From: CAZEDU01 sp964511185
GTDB taxonomy: Bacteria > Myxococcota > Myxococcia > Myxococcales > Myxococcaceae
Length of the DNA: 64,000 nt
Direction: 5' to 3'
NCBI GenBank assembly: GCA_964511185.1
Contig: CAZEDU010000005.1
Coordinates: 23,405 to 87,404, forward strand
The notes beneath the pieces are model-generated. The model was not told the origin of the DNA and did not search any database. It was given only the letters and a program-made list of their open reading frames with translations. The position numbers and the translations under genes were made by a program. Below are positions 8,528 through 18,396 of this stretch, piece by piece (positions within the stretch are counted from its first letter, which is position 1; each line of letters begins with the position of its first letter).

Positions 8528-10186
8528 ATGGCTTCGCTCGACACCCCCACGCGCGTTCTTTTGGTCGAAGACAACCCCGGCGACACGCGGCTGATCATCG
8601 AGCTGCTCCAGGAGGTCGAGCGGGAGCGGTACGAGGTGACCCACGTCGATCGCGTGGCGACCGCGCTGGAGCACATCGACTCCGGGCGGTTCGACGTGGT
8701 GCTGCTCGACCTGTCGCTGCCCGACGGCACCGGGGCGCAGACGCTCGCCACCCTGCACTCGGCGGCGCCGGCGCTGCCCATCGTGGTGCTCACCGGCCTC
8801 GACGACGAGGCGACGGCGCTCCGGGTGGTGAAGGAAGGCGCGCAGGACTACCTGGTGAAGGGCAGCGTCGCCCCGGGGCTGCTCGCCCGCACCATCCGCT
8901 ACGCCATCGAACGTCACCGCGCCGAGGAGCACGCGCGGCGGCTGGTGGCCGAGCAGGCCGCGCGGTCCGAAGCCGAGGACTCGGTGCGCCGCTGGCGGCT
9001 CTTGTCCGAGGCGAGCCGGGTGTTGGCGTCGACCATCGACTACGAGCGCATCTTGTCGAAGGTGCCCGGCCTGTTCGTGCCGTACCTGGCGGACGTCTGC
9101 GCGGTCGACCTGGTGTCAGACGGTCCCGACGCCGAGCCGCGGCGGGTCGCCTCGGCCGACCTGGGCGGCGTGTGGAGCCGCCTGTGCGCGGCGCTCGAGA
9201 CGTCGGGCGCCGGTCCGCAGCACCCGGTGCGGCAGGCGCTGCGCACCGGCCGCTTGCAGCGCTTGAAGGACCGCTGGCGCGCGCTGGTGCGCGGCGACTT
9301 CTTCCCGCCGCTGTCCGTCGACGGCTGGGTCATCCCCATGTTGTCGCGCGGCCGCGCGCTCGGCACGCTGACGCTGCTCGCGCCGTTGGGCGACGGGCGC
9401 CACGACTTCGAGGAGCTGGCGGTGGCCGAGGAGATCGCCAACCGCGCCGCGCTCGCCATCGAGCACGGGCGGCTCTACCAGGCGCGCGAGGAGATGATGG
9501 CCGTCGTCTCGCATGACCTGCGCAACCCGCTCTCGGTGATCGGCTTCGCGACCGCGAACTTGAAGCGCGACGGGCTGACGGCCGAGGTGCGGCAGCGGAA
9601 CGCCGAGAAGATCAACCGCGCCGTCGCGCAGATGAACCGGCTCATCGAAGACCTGCTCGACGTCACCCGGCTCGAGGCGGGCGGGCTGGCGCTCCACGCC
9701 GCTCCGCACTCGGTCGAGGCGCTGGTGCATGAGGCGGTCGAGCTGCTCAAGCCGCTCGCCGACGAGAAGTCGGTTCAGCTCAAGACCGAGCTCGTGGCGG
9801 GCTTGCCGTTGGTGGTGGTCGACCGCGAGCGCACGCTGCAGGTCTTCTCGAACCTGGTCGGGAACGCGGTGAAGTTCACGCCGGAGGGCGGCCAGGTGGT
9901 GCTCGGCGCCGAGCGGCGCGGCGACTCGGTCTGCTTCTGGGTCACCGACACCGGCCCAGGCATCTCGCGCGAGGACCTGAACCGCATCTTCGACCGCTTC
10001 TACCAGGCGCAGCGTCATCACCGGAGCGGGGCCGGGCTGGGCCTGTCGATCGCCAAGGGCATCGTGCAGGCGCACGGCGGCCGAATCTGGGTGCAGAGCC
10101 AGGTCGGCGAGGGGACGCGGTTCTCGTTCACCATGCCGTCGGCGCCGCCGGCCAGTCTCGAGCTCGTGGTGAGCGGCTCCGGCTAG
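8528..10186 (+). CDS. Hybrid receiver-GAF-histidine kinase
   Basis: A 552-residue protein starting 3 bases after the preceding regulator. Residues 1-125 form a receiver (LLVEDNPGD, Asp in VLLDLSLPDG, Lys in YLVKGS). A GAF-like region follows (about 165-310). HisKA carries the acceptor His at residue 329 (VVSHDLRNPL), and HATPase_c has NLVGNAVKF, DTGPGI and GAGLGLSI. An N-terminal receiver lets another kinase control this one, so the three genes look like one signalling cascade. No DNA-binding output lies nearby, and no target is evident. Confidence 0.9.
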   Translation: MASLDTPTRVLLVEDNPGDTRLIIELLQEVERERYEVTHVDRVATALEHIDSGRFDVVLLDLSLPDGTGAQTLATLHSAAPALPIVVLTGLDDEATALRVVKEGAQDYLVKGSVAPGLLARTIRYAIERHRAEEHARRLVAEQAARSEAEDSVRRWRLLSEASRVLASTIDYERILSKVPGLFVPYLADVCAVDLVSDGPDAEPRRVASADLGGVWSRLCAALETSGAGPQHPVRQALRTGRLQRLKDRWRALVRGDFFPPLSVDGWVIPMLSRGRALGTLTLLAPLGDGRHDFEELAVAEEIANRAALAIEHGRLYQAREEMMAVVSHDLRNPLSVIGFATANLKRDGLTAEVRQRNAEKINRAVAQMNRLIEDLLDVTRLEAGGLALHAAPHSVEALVHEAVELLKPLADEKSVQLKTELVAGLPLVVVDRERTLQVFSNLVGNAVKFTPEGGQVVLGAERRGDSVCFWVTDTGPGISREDLNRIFDRFYQAQRHHRSGAGLGLSIAKGIVQAHGGRIWVQSQVGEGTRFSFTMPSAPPASLELVVSGSG

Positions 10187-10243
10187 CCCCTTTCCCTCCA
10201 GGCCGACTGCGCGCGACAGCTCCCCGTCGCCCGAGTTGGGAGC

Positions 10244-13200
10244 TCACCAGTCGTACGACCAGATGAGGTCGAGCCCGCCCTGCCGGTTGTCGCCGTACTG
10301 GCCTTCGAGCGAGAGGCGCCGAAACAAGAGGTACTCGAAGTGCACCTCGGTGGTGTTGTCGTAGACCGAGGTGCGCGCGCCGACCCGGCCTTCGATGTAG
10401 AGCCGGTCGCTCAAGTACTTGCCGGCCTGCACGCGCGTGCCCGAGAGGCCTTCGCCGCGGGTCTGAATCGACAGCACATCGAGCGGCAGGCGCGTCTGCA
10501 GCGCGCTGGTGAGCCGGTTGGCGAGAAACGAGCCGAGAATCGAGGTCGCCGCTTCCGCCGGGGTGGCGCCGCCTCGGCCCGAGCGCAGGTCGCGCCGGCC
10601 GGTGGCGAGCAGGGTGAAAATCTCGCTCTCGGACATCGGCGGCTGCGAGGTGGGCACGATGTCCAGGTGGTCCGGGGTGCCGCGGATCGCCAGCCGCACG
10701 GTGACGTCTTCCAGCTCGTTGATGTGCTCCGCCTCGATGTTGACGTTGGCGCTCCTCAGCGGTCCGGCGAAGGCGACGTTCGAGGTGTTCTGCAGCTGAA
10801 AGCGGCGGCCCAGCGCGTCGACGCGGCCCCGCCGCACCATCAATCGCCCCGACAGCTCGAGGCGCTGGCCCAGCTCGACGGTGAAGCCTTCGCTCAGCCC
10901 CACCTCGGCGTCGACGTCCTGGCTGCGCACCCACAGGTCGCGCGGCGCGTCGAGCACGGCGCGCAGCCGCAAGAGCGGCGCTCCGTTCCCCGAGCCGCCG
11001 ACGCCGGTGGACTTGGGCGCCGGCGCGGCCTCGGTCTCGATGGGCACGCCGTTGCGCACGAACACGATGCCCTCGGCGACCTGCAGCGCCTGCACGTTCT
11101 TGCGGCCGTCGTCGGGCAGCTCCACCACCGCCTTGTCGATGCGCACGCGGCGCAAGTCGACGAGCGCGCTCTGGGCCGCGCCGTCGATGTCGGCTTCGGT
11201 CGTCAAGGTGGCGAGGAGCTGGTCCTGCACGATGATGGGGAAGCGGCGGACCTGCGCCGCGGCCTTGAGGGAGAAGCCCTCGCCTTGCCGGACGGCGTTC
11301 GCCTGGAGCCGGGCCTCGCCGGTGCCCGCGCGCGCCGACAGGTTCTTCAGCGCGATGCGCTCGGGGCTGCCTTCGAGCTGCAGTTGGATGTTCCGGTACT
11401 CGCCGGTGCCGGCGAGCGCGAGCACCCCGCCGCGCCACGCCAGGTCGCCCTCCACCCACGGCTGGGCGAGCCGTCCGCTCAAGCGCACCCGGGCGTCGAG
11501 CGGCCCGCCGATGCGCGTGAGCGCCGGCGTCACGCCCGAGAAGAAAGACAGGTCGAACCGTTCGGCCGACAGCTCGCCTTTGCCCTGGAGAGAAGCGAAG
11601 TCCACGCCCTTGCGCAGCGCGCGCAAGGACAGGTCGACCGGGGCCTCCACGCGGCTCTGCAGCCCGCCCCCGTTGCTCGAGAGCATCGACAGGTGCGTGA
11701 GCGCGCGCGCCTTCTCGTAGTCGAGCGCGAGCGCGACGTTGCCGCGGCCGGAGCTGCTCGTGGTGCCGAGCGCCTCGATGGACGTCCTCGCCGTCAGCCG
11801 TGGGTCGTCGGGTGTGCCATTGAGCTGCGCCTCGACCCACGCGTCGCCCGAGAGCAAGGGCAGCGCGTGGCCGTACTCGTCCTGGTGCGCGCCCAACATG
11901 CGCTGCACGAGCCCGAGCGGCACCGGCCCGATGCGCGCGTCCACCGTCAGCGGGGTGCGTCCGAGACGGTCGAGGTCGCGCAGCACACGGACGGGCGCGG
12001 CGGCGGCGGCGCTGAAGATCACCAGCGGCTGCTCGGCCTGGTGGACGTGCGCGGTCACGCGGACGTCGCGCTCGGTGAAGCGCGCGCTCAGGTCGCCGGA
12101 GAGGGGAGCGACCTCGCCGTTGGTGACGCCCGCGAAGTCGACGCGCGCCTGCCCCATCGGCGTGAGCAGCGGGCCGTCGAGCTGCGCGGTCGCGTGCACG
12201 ACGCCGAGCAACGGGCGCTGGCTCACCGTGCCCACGTAGGCGGCCGGCAGCGACAGGTCCTTCGCCTCGAGCCGCAAGGACAGCGGCGCCTCGACCAGCT
12301 CGCGCGCGCTCGGGAACGCGCGGACAACCTTGGCGAGCGTCCAGGGGGTCTTCAAGTGGAGCGCGGCGGTGCCCCGGAGCGCCTCGGCGTTGGCGCTGAG
12401 CGCGAGCGCGCCGTCGCCGTCGGTCTGCACCAGCGCGTCGAGCTGCGTGGGAGGAAGCTGCTGGTAGCGCAGGTTGCGGCCGCGCACGTGGGCGCGCAGC
12501 ACCGGCGCGTGGGTCGTGCCGTCGAGCGAGACGTCCAAGCCCGCGGTGCCGGCGAGCGGCAGGTCCGGGTAGAGCGCGGCGAGCTCGCGCAGGTCGAACG
12601 CGTCGACCTTGGCGGTGAGCGACGCCGGGCGGGCGGGGCCGCTGAAGAACGAGCGCACCGGCAGGTCGAAGCGCGACTCGAAGCCAGCGCCGAGCGCGCG
12701 CAGGTCCACGCTGCCCACCGCGCGGTCCTGGGCGTACGCCGCGTCCAGCGCGAGCCGCACGCGCTGGTACCGGCCGAATGCGCCGTTCCTCACCGACACC
12801 TGCGCGCGGCCCTCGGGGTAGGGCAGCCGGCCGTCGGCGCTCACCGACGCGGAGAGGCTTCCTTGGAGCCCGAGCGAAGGCGGGACGAAGGGCTTGGGCA
12901 GGCGCGCGAGGTCGAGGCTCTTCAGCTGCGCGGCGCCCACGAGCCGCTCGCCGCGCTTCTCGAAGCGCACGGCGATGGACTGTTCTTCGCTCCTCAGGCG
13001 CAGGCCGTCGACGCCGAGCGCGCCGGGCGCGAAGGTCACCCGCGTCGGCGCTTCGAGCGTCCAGGTGACGTCCGGGTACCACAGCGAGAGCGAGCGAAGG
13101 TCGGCGGTCTTCTCCTCCAGGTCGAGCCGGCCCGTCGCTTGCGCGCGCAGGGCCAGCGCCCCGTCCACCCCGAGGTCCAACGCGAGGAGCTCCCCTTGGC

Positions 13201-14767
13201 CGCGCCAGCGCAAGCGCGCGTCGCGCAGCCGCCGTCCGCCGAGCTGCGCGTGGGCGATGGTGGCCTCCAGCCGGGTACCGGCGAGCTGCTGCGCGCCCAA
13301 GCGCGAGAGGTCGGGCGCGCTCGCCTCGAGCCGCACGCCGCGGAGCCGGACGTCGTCGTAGGCCAGGGCCTTGAGCTGGCCGCGCACCTGGACGGCCGGC
13401 GCCCGAGGCGTCCCGTGCGCGCGCACGTGGAGGTCGCCGCTGCCCGACAGCGGCAGCCCGCCGGGGCGCACCACCGCGCCCACCGTGCGGCCGAAGAGCG
13501 CGAGGTCGTTCGCGGCCACCTCGAGCGCGAGGCGCGCCGAGCGCGAGGCGCCCTGGCCCTGTCCCTTGACCTTCAGCCCGGGCAGGTCGGCGAGGAGCTT
13601 TTCGAGCGTGACGACGCCCGCGCGCGCGTGCGCCTGGAGCTCGACCGGTCCGAAGGGAACGCCGCCGAGCTGTGATGGAGGCGCGGTCAAGGACAGCGCG
13701 CCCTCGAGCGACTCCAGGTCGCGGCCGCCGCCGTGTGCGGTGAGCTGGGCGCTGAGCTGCGACTTCGGCCCGCGCTCGAGGAGCTCGGAGAAGTCGATGC
13801 GGTCGAGCTCGACGGTGACGCCTTCGGAGCGCAGCGTGACGAGGTGAAAATCGCCGCGCGCCTTGAACGCGCCGGCGCCGGCGCGGCCTTCGAAGTCGGC
13901 GGTGACGCGCGGTCCCACGAGGCGGGCGGTGCCCTGGAGCGAGGCCGTCGCGCGCAGCGGGTAGCCCGGCGCGAGCGCGCGGACGAGCGCGGCGGGGGCC
14001 TCGAGCGCGTCGATGACGAAGGCGGCGTCGTTCCCCTCGCGCTCCATGCGCGCGTCGAGGCGCGCGCCGGCGACCGTCCCCTTCGCGCCCAGATGCTGCT
14101 TGCGGCCGTCGAGCCCGCACGTGACGTCGAGGCGCACCGGGCCAGATGCAGGCTCTTGGGCCACGCCGTCGATGCGCAGCCAGGCGTCGAGCGACGGGCC
14201 GTCGAGGCGCGCGGCGCCGCCGCCTTCGAGCGCCAGCCCATCGAGCGCGAGGACGAACGGCTTGCCTTCTCCGCGCTGCTCGAAGCGGAAGGCGCCGTCC
14301 TTCACCGCGAAGCCTTCGAGCGAGAACGACCAGGGCGACGGGCCGCCGCCCGGCGCGCGCGGCTCGGTGCGCGGCGTGCGGGACTTCAGCGCTTCGTTCA
14401 GGTTCAGCCCGTCGGCCGACTGCGTGAGCGCGAAGTCGGGCCGGTCGATGGCGAGCGCGCGCGCCGCGATGCGCTGGCGCAACAGCGGGAGCAGCGCCAC
14501 CGACGCGTCGATGCGCTCGACCGAGGCGACGCGCTCGCCCCGCGCGTCGTCGAGGCGCACGCCGGTCAGCACCACGCGCGTCAAGCGAAAGCGGAGCGCG
14601 CCGAGGGTGAGCTTGCCCGCGATGCGCTGGTTCACCTCGGCCTCGACCCGCCGGGCGATGCGCGCGCCGGCCCAGCCGGTCATCGACAGCGCGAGCGCGG
14701 CGCCGACGAGCAACGCGGCCCCGGCGACCAGAAGGAGCGCCCACCGAATGACGCGCGCGCGCCTCAA
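10244..14767 (-). CDS. tamB: TamB/DUF490 envelope translocation protein
   Basis: About 1507 residues: one N-terminal membrane helix (IRWALLLVAGAALLVGAALAL), then a very long beta-rich periplasmic region, ending in the TamB C-terminal domain (IRGTPDHLDIVPTSQPPMSE, then EIFTLLATGR). TamB proteins bridge the periplasm, and the family is tied to outer-membrane protein assembly and anterograde phospholipid transport. The TTG at 14767 overlaps the stop of the Omp85 gene (14764) by four bases; an ATG at 14800 in the same frame would overlap it by 37. I prefer the TTG because of the tight coupling. It is convergent with the receiver-kinase gene, 57 bases away. Confidence 0.88.
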   Translation of the reverse strand: MRRARVIRWALLLVAGAALLVGAALALSMTGWAGARIARRVEAEVNQRIAGKLTLGALRFRLTRVVLTGVRLDDARGERVASVERIDASVALLPLLRQRIAARALAIDRPDFALTQSADGLNLNEALKSRTPRTEPRAPGGGPSPWSFSLEGFAVKDGAFRFEQRGEGKPFVLALDGLALEGGGAARLDGPSLDAWLRIDGVAQEPASGPVRLDVTCGLDGRKQHLGAKGTVAGARLDARMEREGNDAAFVIDALEAPAALVRALAPGYPLRATASLQGTARLVGPRVTADFEGRAGAGAFKARGDFHLVTLRSEGVTVELDRIDFSELLERGPKSQLSAQLTAHGGGRDLESLEGALSLTAPPSQLGGVPFGPVELQAHARAGVVTLEKLLADLPGLKVKGQGQGASRSARLALEVAANDLALFGRTVGAVVRPGGLPLSGSGDLHVRAHGTPRAPAVQVRGQLKALAYDDVRLRGVRLEASAPDLSRLGAQQLAGTRLEATIAHAQLGGRRLRDARLRWRGQGELLALDLGVDGALALRAQATGRLDLEEKTADLRSLSLWYPDVTWTLEAPTRVTFAPGALGVDGLRLRSEEQSIAVRFEKRGERLVGAAQLKSLDLARLPKPFVPPSLGLQGSLSASVSADGRLPYPEGRAQVSVRNGAFGRYQRVRLALDAAYAQDRAVGSVDLRALGAGFESRFDLPVRSFFSGPARPASLTAKVDAFDLRELAALYPDLPLAGTAGLDVSLDGTTHAPVLRAHVRGRNLRYQQLPPTQLDALVQTDGDGALALSANAEALRGTAALHLKTPWTLAKVVRAFPSARELVEAPLSLRLEAKDLSLPAAYVGTVSQRPLLGVVHATAQLDGPLLTPMGQARVDFAGVTNGEVAPLSGDLSARFTERDVRVTAHVHQAEQPLVIFSAAAAAPVRVLRDLDRLGRTPLTVDARIGPVPLGLVQRMLGAHQDEYGHALPLLSGDAWVEAQLNGTPDDPRLTARTSIEALGTTSSSGRGNVALALDYEKARALTHLSMLSSNGGGLQSRVEAPVDLSLRALRKGVDFASLQGKGELSAERFDLSFFSGVTPALTRIGGPLDARVRLSGRLAQPWVEGDLAWRGGVLALAGTGEYRNIQLQLEGSPERIALKNLSARAGTGEARLQANAVRQGEGFSLKAAAQVRRFPIIVQDQLLATLTTEADIDGAAQSALVDLRRVRIDKAVVELPDDGRKNVQALQVAEGIVFVRNGVPIETEAAPAPKSTGVGGSGNGAPLLRLRAVLDAPRDLWVRSQDVDAEVGLSEGFTVELGQRLELSGRLMVRRGRVDALGRRFQLQNTSNVAFAGPLRSANVNIEAEHINELEDVTVRLAIRGTPDHLDIVPTSQPPMSESEIFTLLATGRRDLRSGRGGATPAEAATSILGSFLANRLTSALQTRLPLDVLSIQTRGEGLSGTRVQAGKYLSDRLYIEGRVGARTSVYDNTTEVHFEYLLFRRLSLEGQYGDNRQGGLDLIWSYDW

Positions 14768-16857
14768 AACGCCTCTCCGATGGACAGGTGGATGCTGCAC
14801 GGCCCCTCAGGTGAGCCGGCGCGCGTGCGCCGCGAAGGCCACAGCCCGAAGCAGCCAGGGTCCTGTTGGTAGGTCAGCTCGCGGCCTGGCTCTTGGTAGA
14901 CCTGCAGCGGCGCGCCCACGTCCGGGCGGTAGGCGAGGTCGAGCCGGAGCGGGCCGACCGGCGTGCGGTAGCGAACGCCTCCGCCAACGGCGAGCTGCAG
15001 CTGGCTGAGAAAAGGCGTGTCGAGGCGCGCGAGGTTCTCGGAGGTGACGAAGCCGGTGTCGACGAAGGTGGCGCCCACGAAGTCGCCGCGGATGCGGGTG
15101 CGCGCCTCGAGCTGCAGCTCGACCAGCCCGTTGCCGCCGATGGGCACCGGCTCGCCGGTGATGATGCGCTGGCGCCGCGGGTCGGTCGGGTCGACGACGG
15201 GGTTGGGGCGCTGGACGATGACCATCGGCGAGAGGCGCCGGGTGCTGAAGCCGCGCATGAAGTCGCCGCCGGAGTAGTAGCGCGCGACGATGGGGCTCGA
15301 GAGCGGGTCGCCCGAGGTGGGGAAGAGCGAGCCCAGCCGGCCGCGCGCAGAGAAGGTCACCAGCCGGTCGACGACGCGCTGGGACAGGTAGGCGCGGGCC
15401 TCGGGCGTCACGCGCAGGTAGGTGAAGCTGCCGCCCAAGGGGCCGCCGCCCTCTTGAAACGAGAGGCTGAAGTAGTAGCCGCGGCGAGGCTCCTGCGGGT
15501 CGTTGCGCCGGTCGAGCTCGACGATCTGCTCGAGGTACGAGAGCAGGCAGGTCTCTGGGCAGCCGTAGAGCAGCGTGGGCGCGTTGCTGTCGGGCCGGGC
15601 CTGGCCCGCGTCCAGCCGGTAGACCTCGAAGTTGTACGACGGCGTCACCGACAGCCAGGTCCACGGCTGCCAGACCACGCCGACGCGGCTGCGGCCGCCC
15701 GTGTAGCTGTACGCCGGCTCGATGCTGCGCTCGACCTCGGCGCGCGTCTGCAGCGCGTAGTTGGGGCTGCCGAGCCGCGGCTGCTGGAAGTCCACCGTCA
15801 CCCGCGCGATGGGGCCGCCGCGGCTGAGCTGATCCGCCTGGAACGAGTAGGAGTTGGGCAGCCACGCCCAGCCGAAGCGGCCGTTCACGTCGAACTTGCG
15901 CAGGCCGCCCAGGAAATTTCGATTGGCGTAGCCCACGAGCAGGTGCGCGTCCCAGCGCAGCTGCTCGACGCCCAGCCCGATGCCGCCGCGCGCCGTGTTG
16001 AAGGGCGCCTCCTGCGTCTCGATGCGCACCGGGACGCGGCCGCTCGCTTCGTCGGGCGTGCCCGGGCTGACCCGCGCCGCGCCGAAGACGCCCATGCGGA
16101 AGATGCGGCCCTGCACCTCTTCGAGCGCGCTCGTCGAGTACCAGTCCTCGTCTTCGATCGCCTCCTTCGCCTGCTCCTCGATGCGCCACCGCTCGACCAC
16201 CGAGCCCGGCGCTTGCTCGACGACGACGTCGCCGAAGGTGAAGCGCCGCTTGGGGTCGATCCGCACCTCGACGTCGGCGTGTTGCAGGGCCAGGTCGACC
16301 CGGGCTTCGGCGTCGACCGTGGCCTGCACGTGGCCGAGCTCGCTCAGGCGGTCGAGCAGGCGCCCCTCGAGCCCTTTCCAGCGCTCCTCGAGGAACACCT
16401 CGCCCGGCGCGAAGTCGACCTGCCGGCGGAGCCGCCGCTGCTGGGATTCGGTCAGAGGCTCCAGGCCGCTGACCTCGACCCGCCGCACGGTCGTCGGAGG
16501 GCCTTCTTCGATCTCCACCAGCAGCGAGACCCGCCCCTTGCCGTCGGACTTCACCTCGTCGCGCACGACGCGCGCCTGGTGGTAGCCGCGCTGCTGGTAG
16601 AACCGCTCGATGCGGCGCAGGTCGCCGCGCCAGACGTTGGCGTCGAAGGGGTGCTTCCTGCCGAAGAGCGGAATCCAGCTGCTCTCGGCGGTGAGGATTT
16701 TGTCTTCGAGCGCGCTGTCGTCGATCACCTCGTTGCCGCGGAACCGGAGCGACTGCACCCAAGGCGCGTCGGTCTTCTCGCCGTGCGCGCACGACAGCGC
16801 GAACGCGGCCACCGCGGCGCAGACCGGCCAGGCCCGAGGGAGGGAACGAGCGGACAA
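14764..16857 (-). CDS. Omp85-family protein (TamA/BamA-like), possibly lipidated
   Basis: A 697-residue outer-membrane protein with POTRA-like repeats (about 35-330, including LRFRGNEVIDDSAL and VRRVEVSGLEPLTESQ) and a C-terminal 16-strand-type Omp85 barrel. The barrel has the conserved PVRIETQEA transition and a GGVRYRTPVGPLRLDLAY ending. TTG at 16857 is the only usable start before the signal peptide, since an in-frame TAG lies three codons upstream. The signal ends FALSC, which could be a lipobox, giving a TamL-like lipidated Omp85. The coupled tamB downstream makes TamA the best family guess rather than BamA. It is divergent from the M64 peptidase gene. Confidence 0.87.
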   Translation of the reverse strand: MSARSLPRAWPVCAAVAAFALSCAHGEKTDAPWVQSLRFRGNEVIDDSALEDKILTAESSWIPLFGRKHPFDANVWRGDLRRIERFYQQRGYHQARVVRDEVKSDGKGRVSLLVEIEEGPPTTVRRVEVSGLEPLTESQQRRLRRQVDFAPGEVFLEERWKGLEGRLLDRLSELGHVQATVDAEARVDLALQHADVEVRIDPKRRFTFGDVVVEQAPGSVVERWRIEEQAKEAIEDEDWYSTSALEEVQGRIFRMGVFGAARVSPGTPDEASGRVPVRIETQEAPFNTARGGIGLGVEQLRWDAHLLVGYANRNFLGGLRKFDVNGRFGWAWLPNSYSFQADQLSRGGPIARVTVDFQQPRLGSPNYALQTRAEVERSIEPAYSYTGGRSRVGVVWQPWTWLSVTPSYNFEVYRLDAGQARPDSNAPTLLYGCPETCLLSYLEQIVELDRRNDPQEPRRGYYFSLSFQEGGGPLGGSFTYLRVTPEARAYLSQRVVDRLVTFSARGRLGSLFPTSGDPLSSPIVARYYSGGDFMRGFSTRRLSPMVIVQRPNPVVDPTDPRRQRIITGEPVPIGGNGLVELQLEARTRIRGDFVGATFVDTGFVTSENLARLDTPFLSQLQLAVGGGVRYRTPVGPLRLDLAYRPDVGAPLQVYQEPGRELTYQQDPGCFGLWPSRRTRAGSPEGPCSIHLSIGEAF

Positions 16858-16947
16858 GGGGCGCTACAGATGCCAACCCTGGCCCTCCGGGGCAAGGCGG
16901 ACCGCCGTCGAGCGACACCTAGAAAACTCAGGGCTATAGAGGGGGGC

Positions 16948-18351
16948 ATGGTCGCGCTCGTCCTCGCCTTCGCCCTCACCGCCACGCCGCGGACCTTTCG
17001 CGTCGATTACTTCCATACCGGCAACGCCGTCGAAGAGCGGTTCAGCTTCGACCGGGCGGTGGTCGAGCCGCTGCCCTGGCCTGGCAACCCCGCGCGTCCG
17101 CTCGACGACACCAACGCGGGGAAGTACTTCTTCGAGGTGCGCGAGGCGACCAGCCGCAAGCTGCTCTACTCGCGCGGCTTCTCCTCCATCTACGGCGAGT
17201 GGGAGCAGACCGACGAGGCGAAGCGGCGGCACCGCACCTTCCACGAGTCGCTGCGGTTTCCGCAGCCGGCGGGGCCGGTGCTGATCAGCCTGAAGAAGCG
17301 GGACGCCCGGAACCTGTTCCGGGAGGTGTGGAACGTCACGGTGGACCCGACCGACGTCTTCGTCGACACCAGCATGCCCCCGGAGCCCGGCAAGCTCCTC
17401 GAGCTGCACAAGAGCGGCGAGCCGGGCGAGAAGCTCGACCTGCTCCTGCTCGGCGACGGCTACACCGAAGCCGAGCGCGACAAGTTCGAGAAGGACGCGC
17501 GGCGGTTGATGGAGGCGCTCTTCACCTACTCGCCGTTCAAGGAGCGCAAGCGCGACATCAACGTGTGGGGGCTGTGTCCGCCCTCGCCGGTGTCGGGCGT
17601 CTCGCGGCCGTCGACCGGGGTGCACCGGCGCACGCCGGTCGGCGCCACCTACGACGCGTTCCGCTCCGAGCGGTACATCCTCACGTTCGACAACCGCGCG
17701 TTCCGCGACCACGCGTCGTTCGCGCCGTACGAGCTGGTGCAGATTCTGGTGAACGGCAACGTCTACGGCGGCGGCGGCATCTTCAACCTGTTCGGCACGG
17801 TGGCCTCCGACTCGCGCTTCGCGCCGTACGTCTTCGTGCACGAGCTGGGGCACCACATGGCCGGGTTGGCGGACGAGTACTTCACCGGCGCGCCGACGTA
17901 TGAGCCCTTGGCGGACCGCTTGGAGCCTTGGGAGCCGAACGTGACCGCGCTCAAGAAGCCCGACGCGCTCAAGTGGAAGGCGCTCGTCTCGGCGGGCACG
18001 CCGGTGCCGACGCCCTGGAGCAAGCCCGAGTGGGAGCGCTGGCAGAAGGACGTCCAGGCGCGGCGAAGGCAGATCCGCGCCGAGCGGCGGCCCGAGGGCG
18101 AGATGGACGCGCTGTTCCTCGAGGAGAAGGCGGAGGCGACCCGGCGGTTGAGCGCGGAGCCGTGGGCGGGGAAGGTCGGCGCGTTCGAGGGAGCGAGCTA
18201 CGAGAGCCGCGGCCTGTACCGCCCGCAGGCCGACTGCGTGATGTTCACGCGCAACGAGGTGCCGTTCTGCGCGGTGTGCCAGCACGCGCTGAGCCGCGTG
18301 CTCGACCTGTACGCCACGCGGCCCGGCGGCTCGCGCGTGGGGGGAAAGTAG
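16948..18351 (+). CDS. M64-family zinc peptidase
   Basis: A 467-residue protein with a short hydrophobic leader, so probably exported. The M64 (IgA peptidase) core begins at LDLLLLGDGYTEAERDKF. The zinc site is HELGHHMAGLADEY at residues 298-311, with H298, E299, H302 and a downstream D309 as in the HExxHxxGxxD layout. The N-terminal 150 residues form the beta-sandwich-like region usual in this family. The ATG at 16948 follows a run of six G that serves as ribosome-binding site. The natural substrate is unknown; immunoglobulin cleavage belongs to one characterised member and should not be assumed here. Confidence 0.88.
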   Translation: MVALVLAFALTATPRTFRVDYFHTGNAVEERFSFDRAVVEPLPWPGNPARPLDDTNAGKYFFEVREATSRKLLYSRGFSSIYGEWEQTDEAKRRHRTFHESLRFPQPAGPVLISLKKRDARNLFREVWNVTVDPTDVFVDTSMPPEPGKLLELHKSGEPGEKLDLLLLGDGYTEAERDKFEKDARRLMEALFTYSPFKERKRDINVWGLCPPSPVSGVSRPSTGVHRRTPVGATYDAFRSERYILTFDNRAFRDHASFAPYELVQILVNGNVYGGGGIFNLFGTVASDSRFAPYVFVHELGHHMAGLADEYFTGAPTYEPLADRLEPWEPNVTALKKPDALKWKALVSAGTPVPTPWSKPEWERWQKDVQARRRQIRAERRPEGEMDALFLEEKAEATRRLSAEPWAGKVGAFEGASYESRGLYRPQADCVMFTRNEVPFCAVCQHALSRVLDLYATRPGGSRVGGK

Positions 18352-18396
18352 CCAGGCGCGCGCTGCGAGCGCGTGGGTCGGCGGTTAACCCTGAAG

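Noticed and set aside
10340..13675. A 1111-codon plus-strand frame opposite tamB
   Set aside because: Rich in Arg, Gly, His and Ala with no motif; a shadow of the real minus-strand gene.
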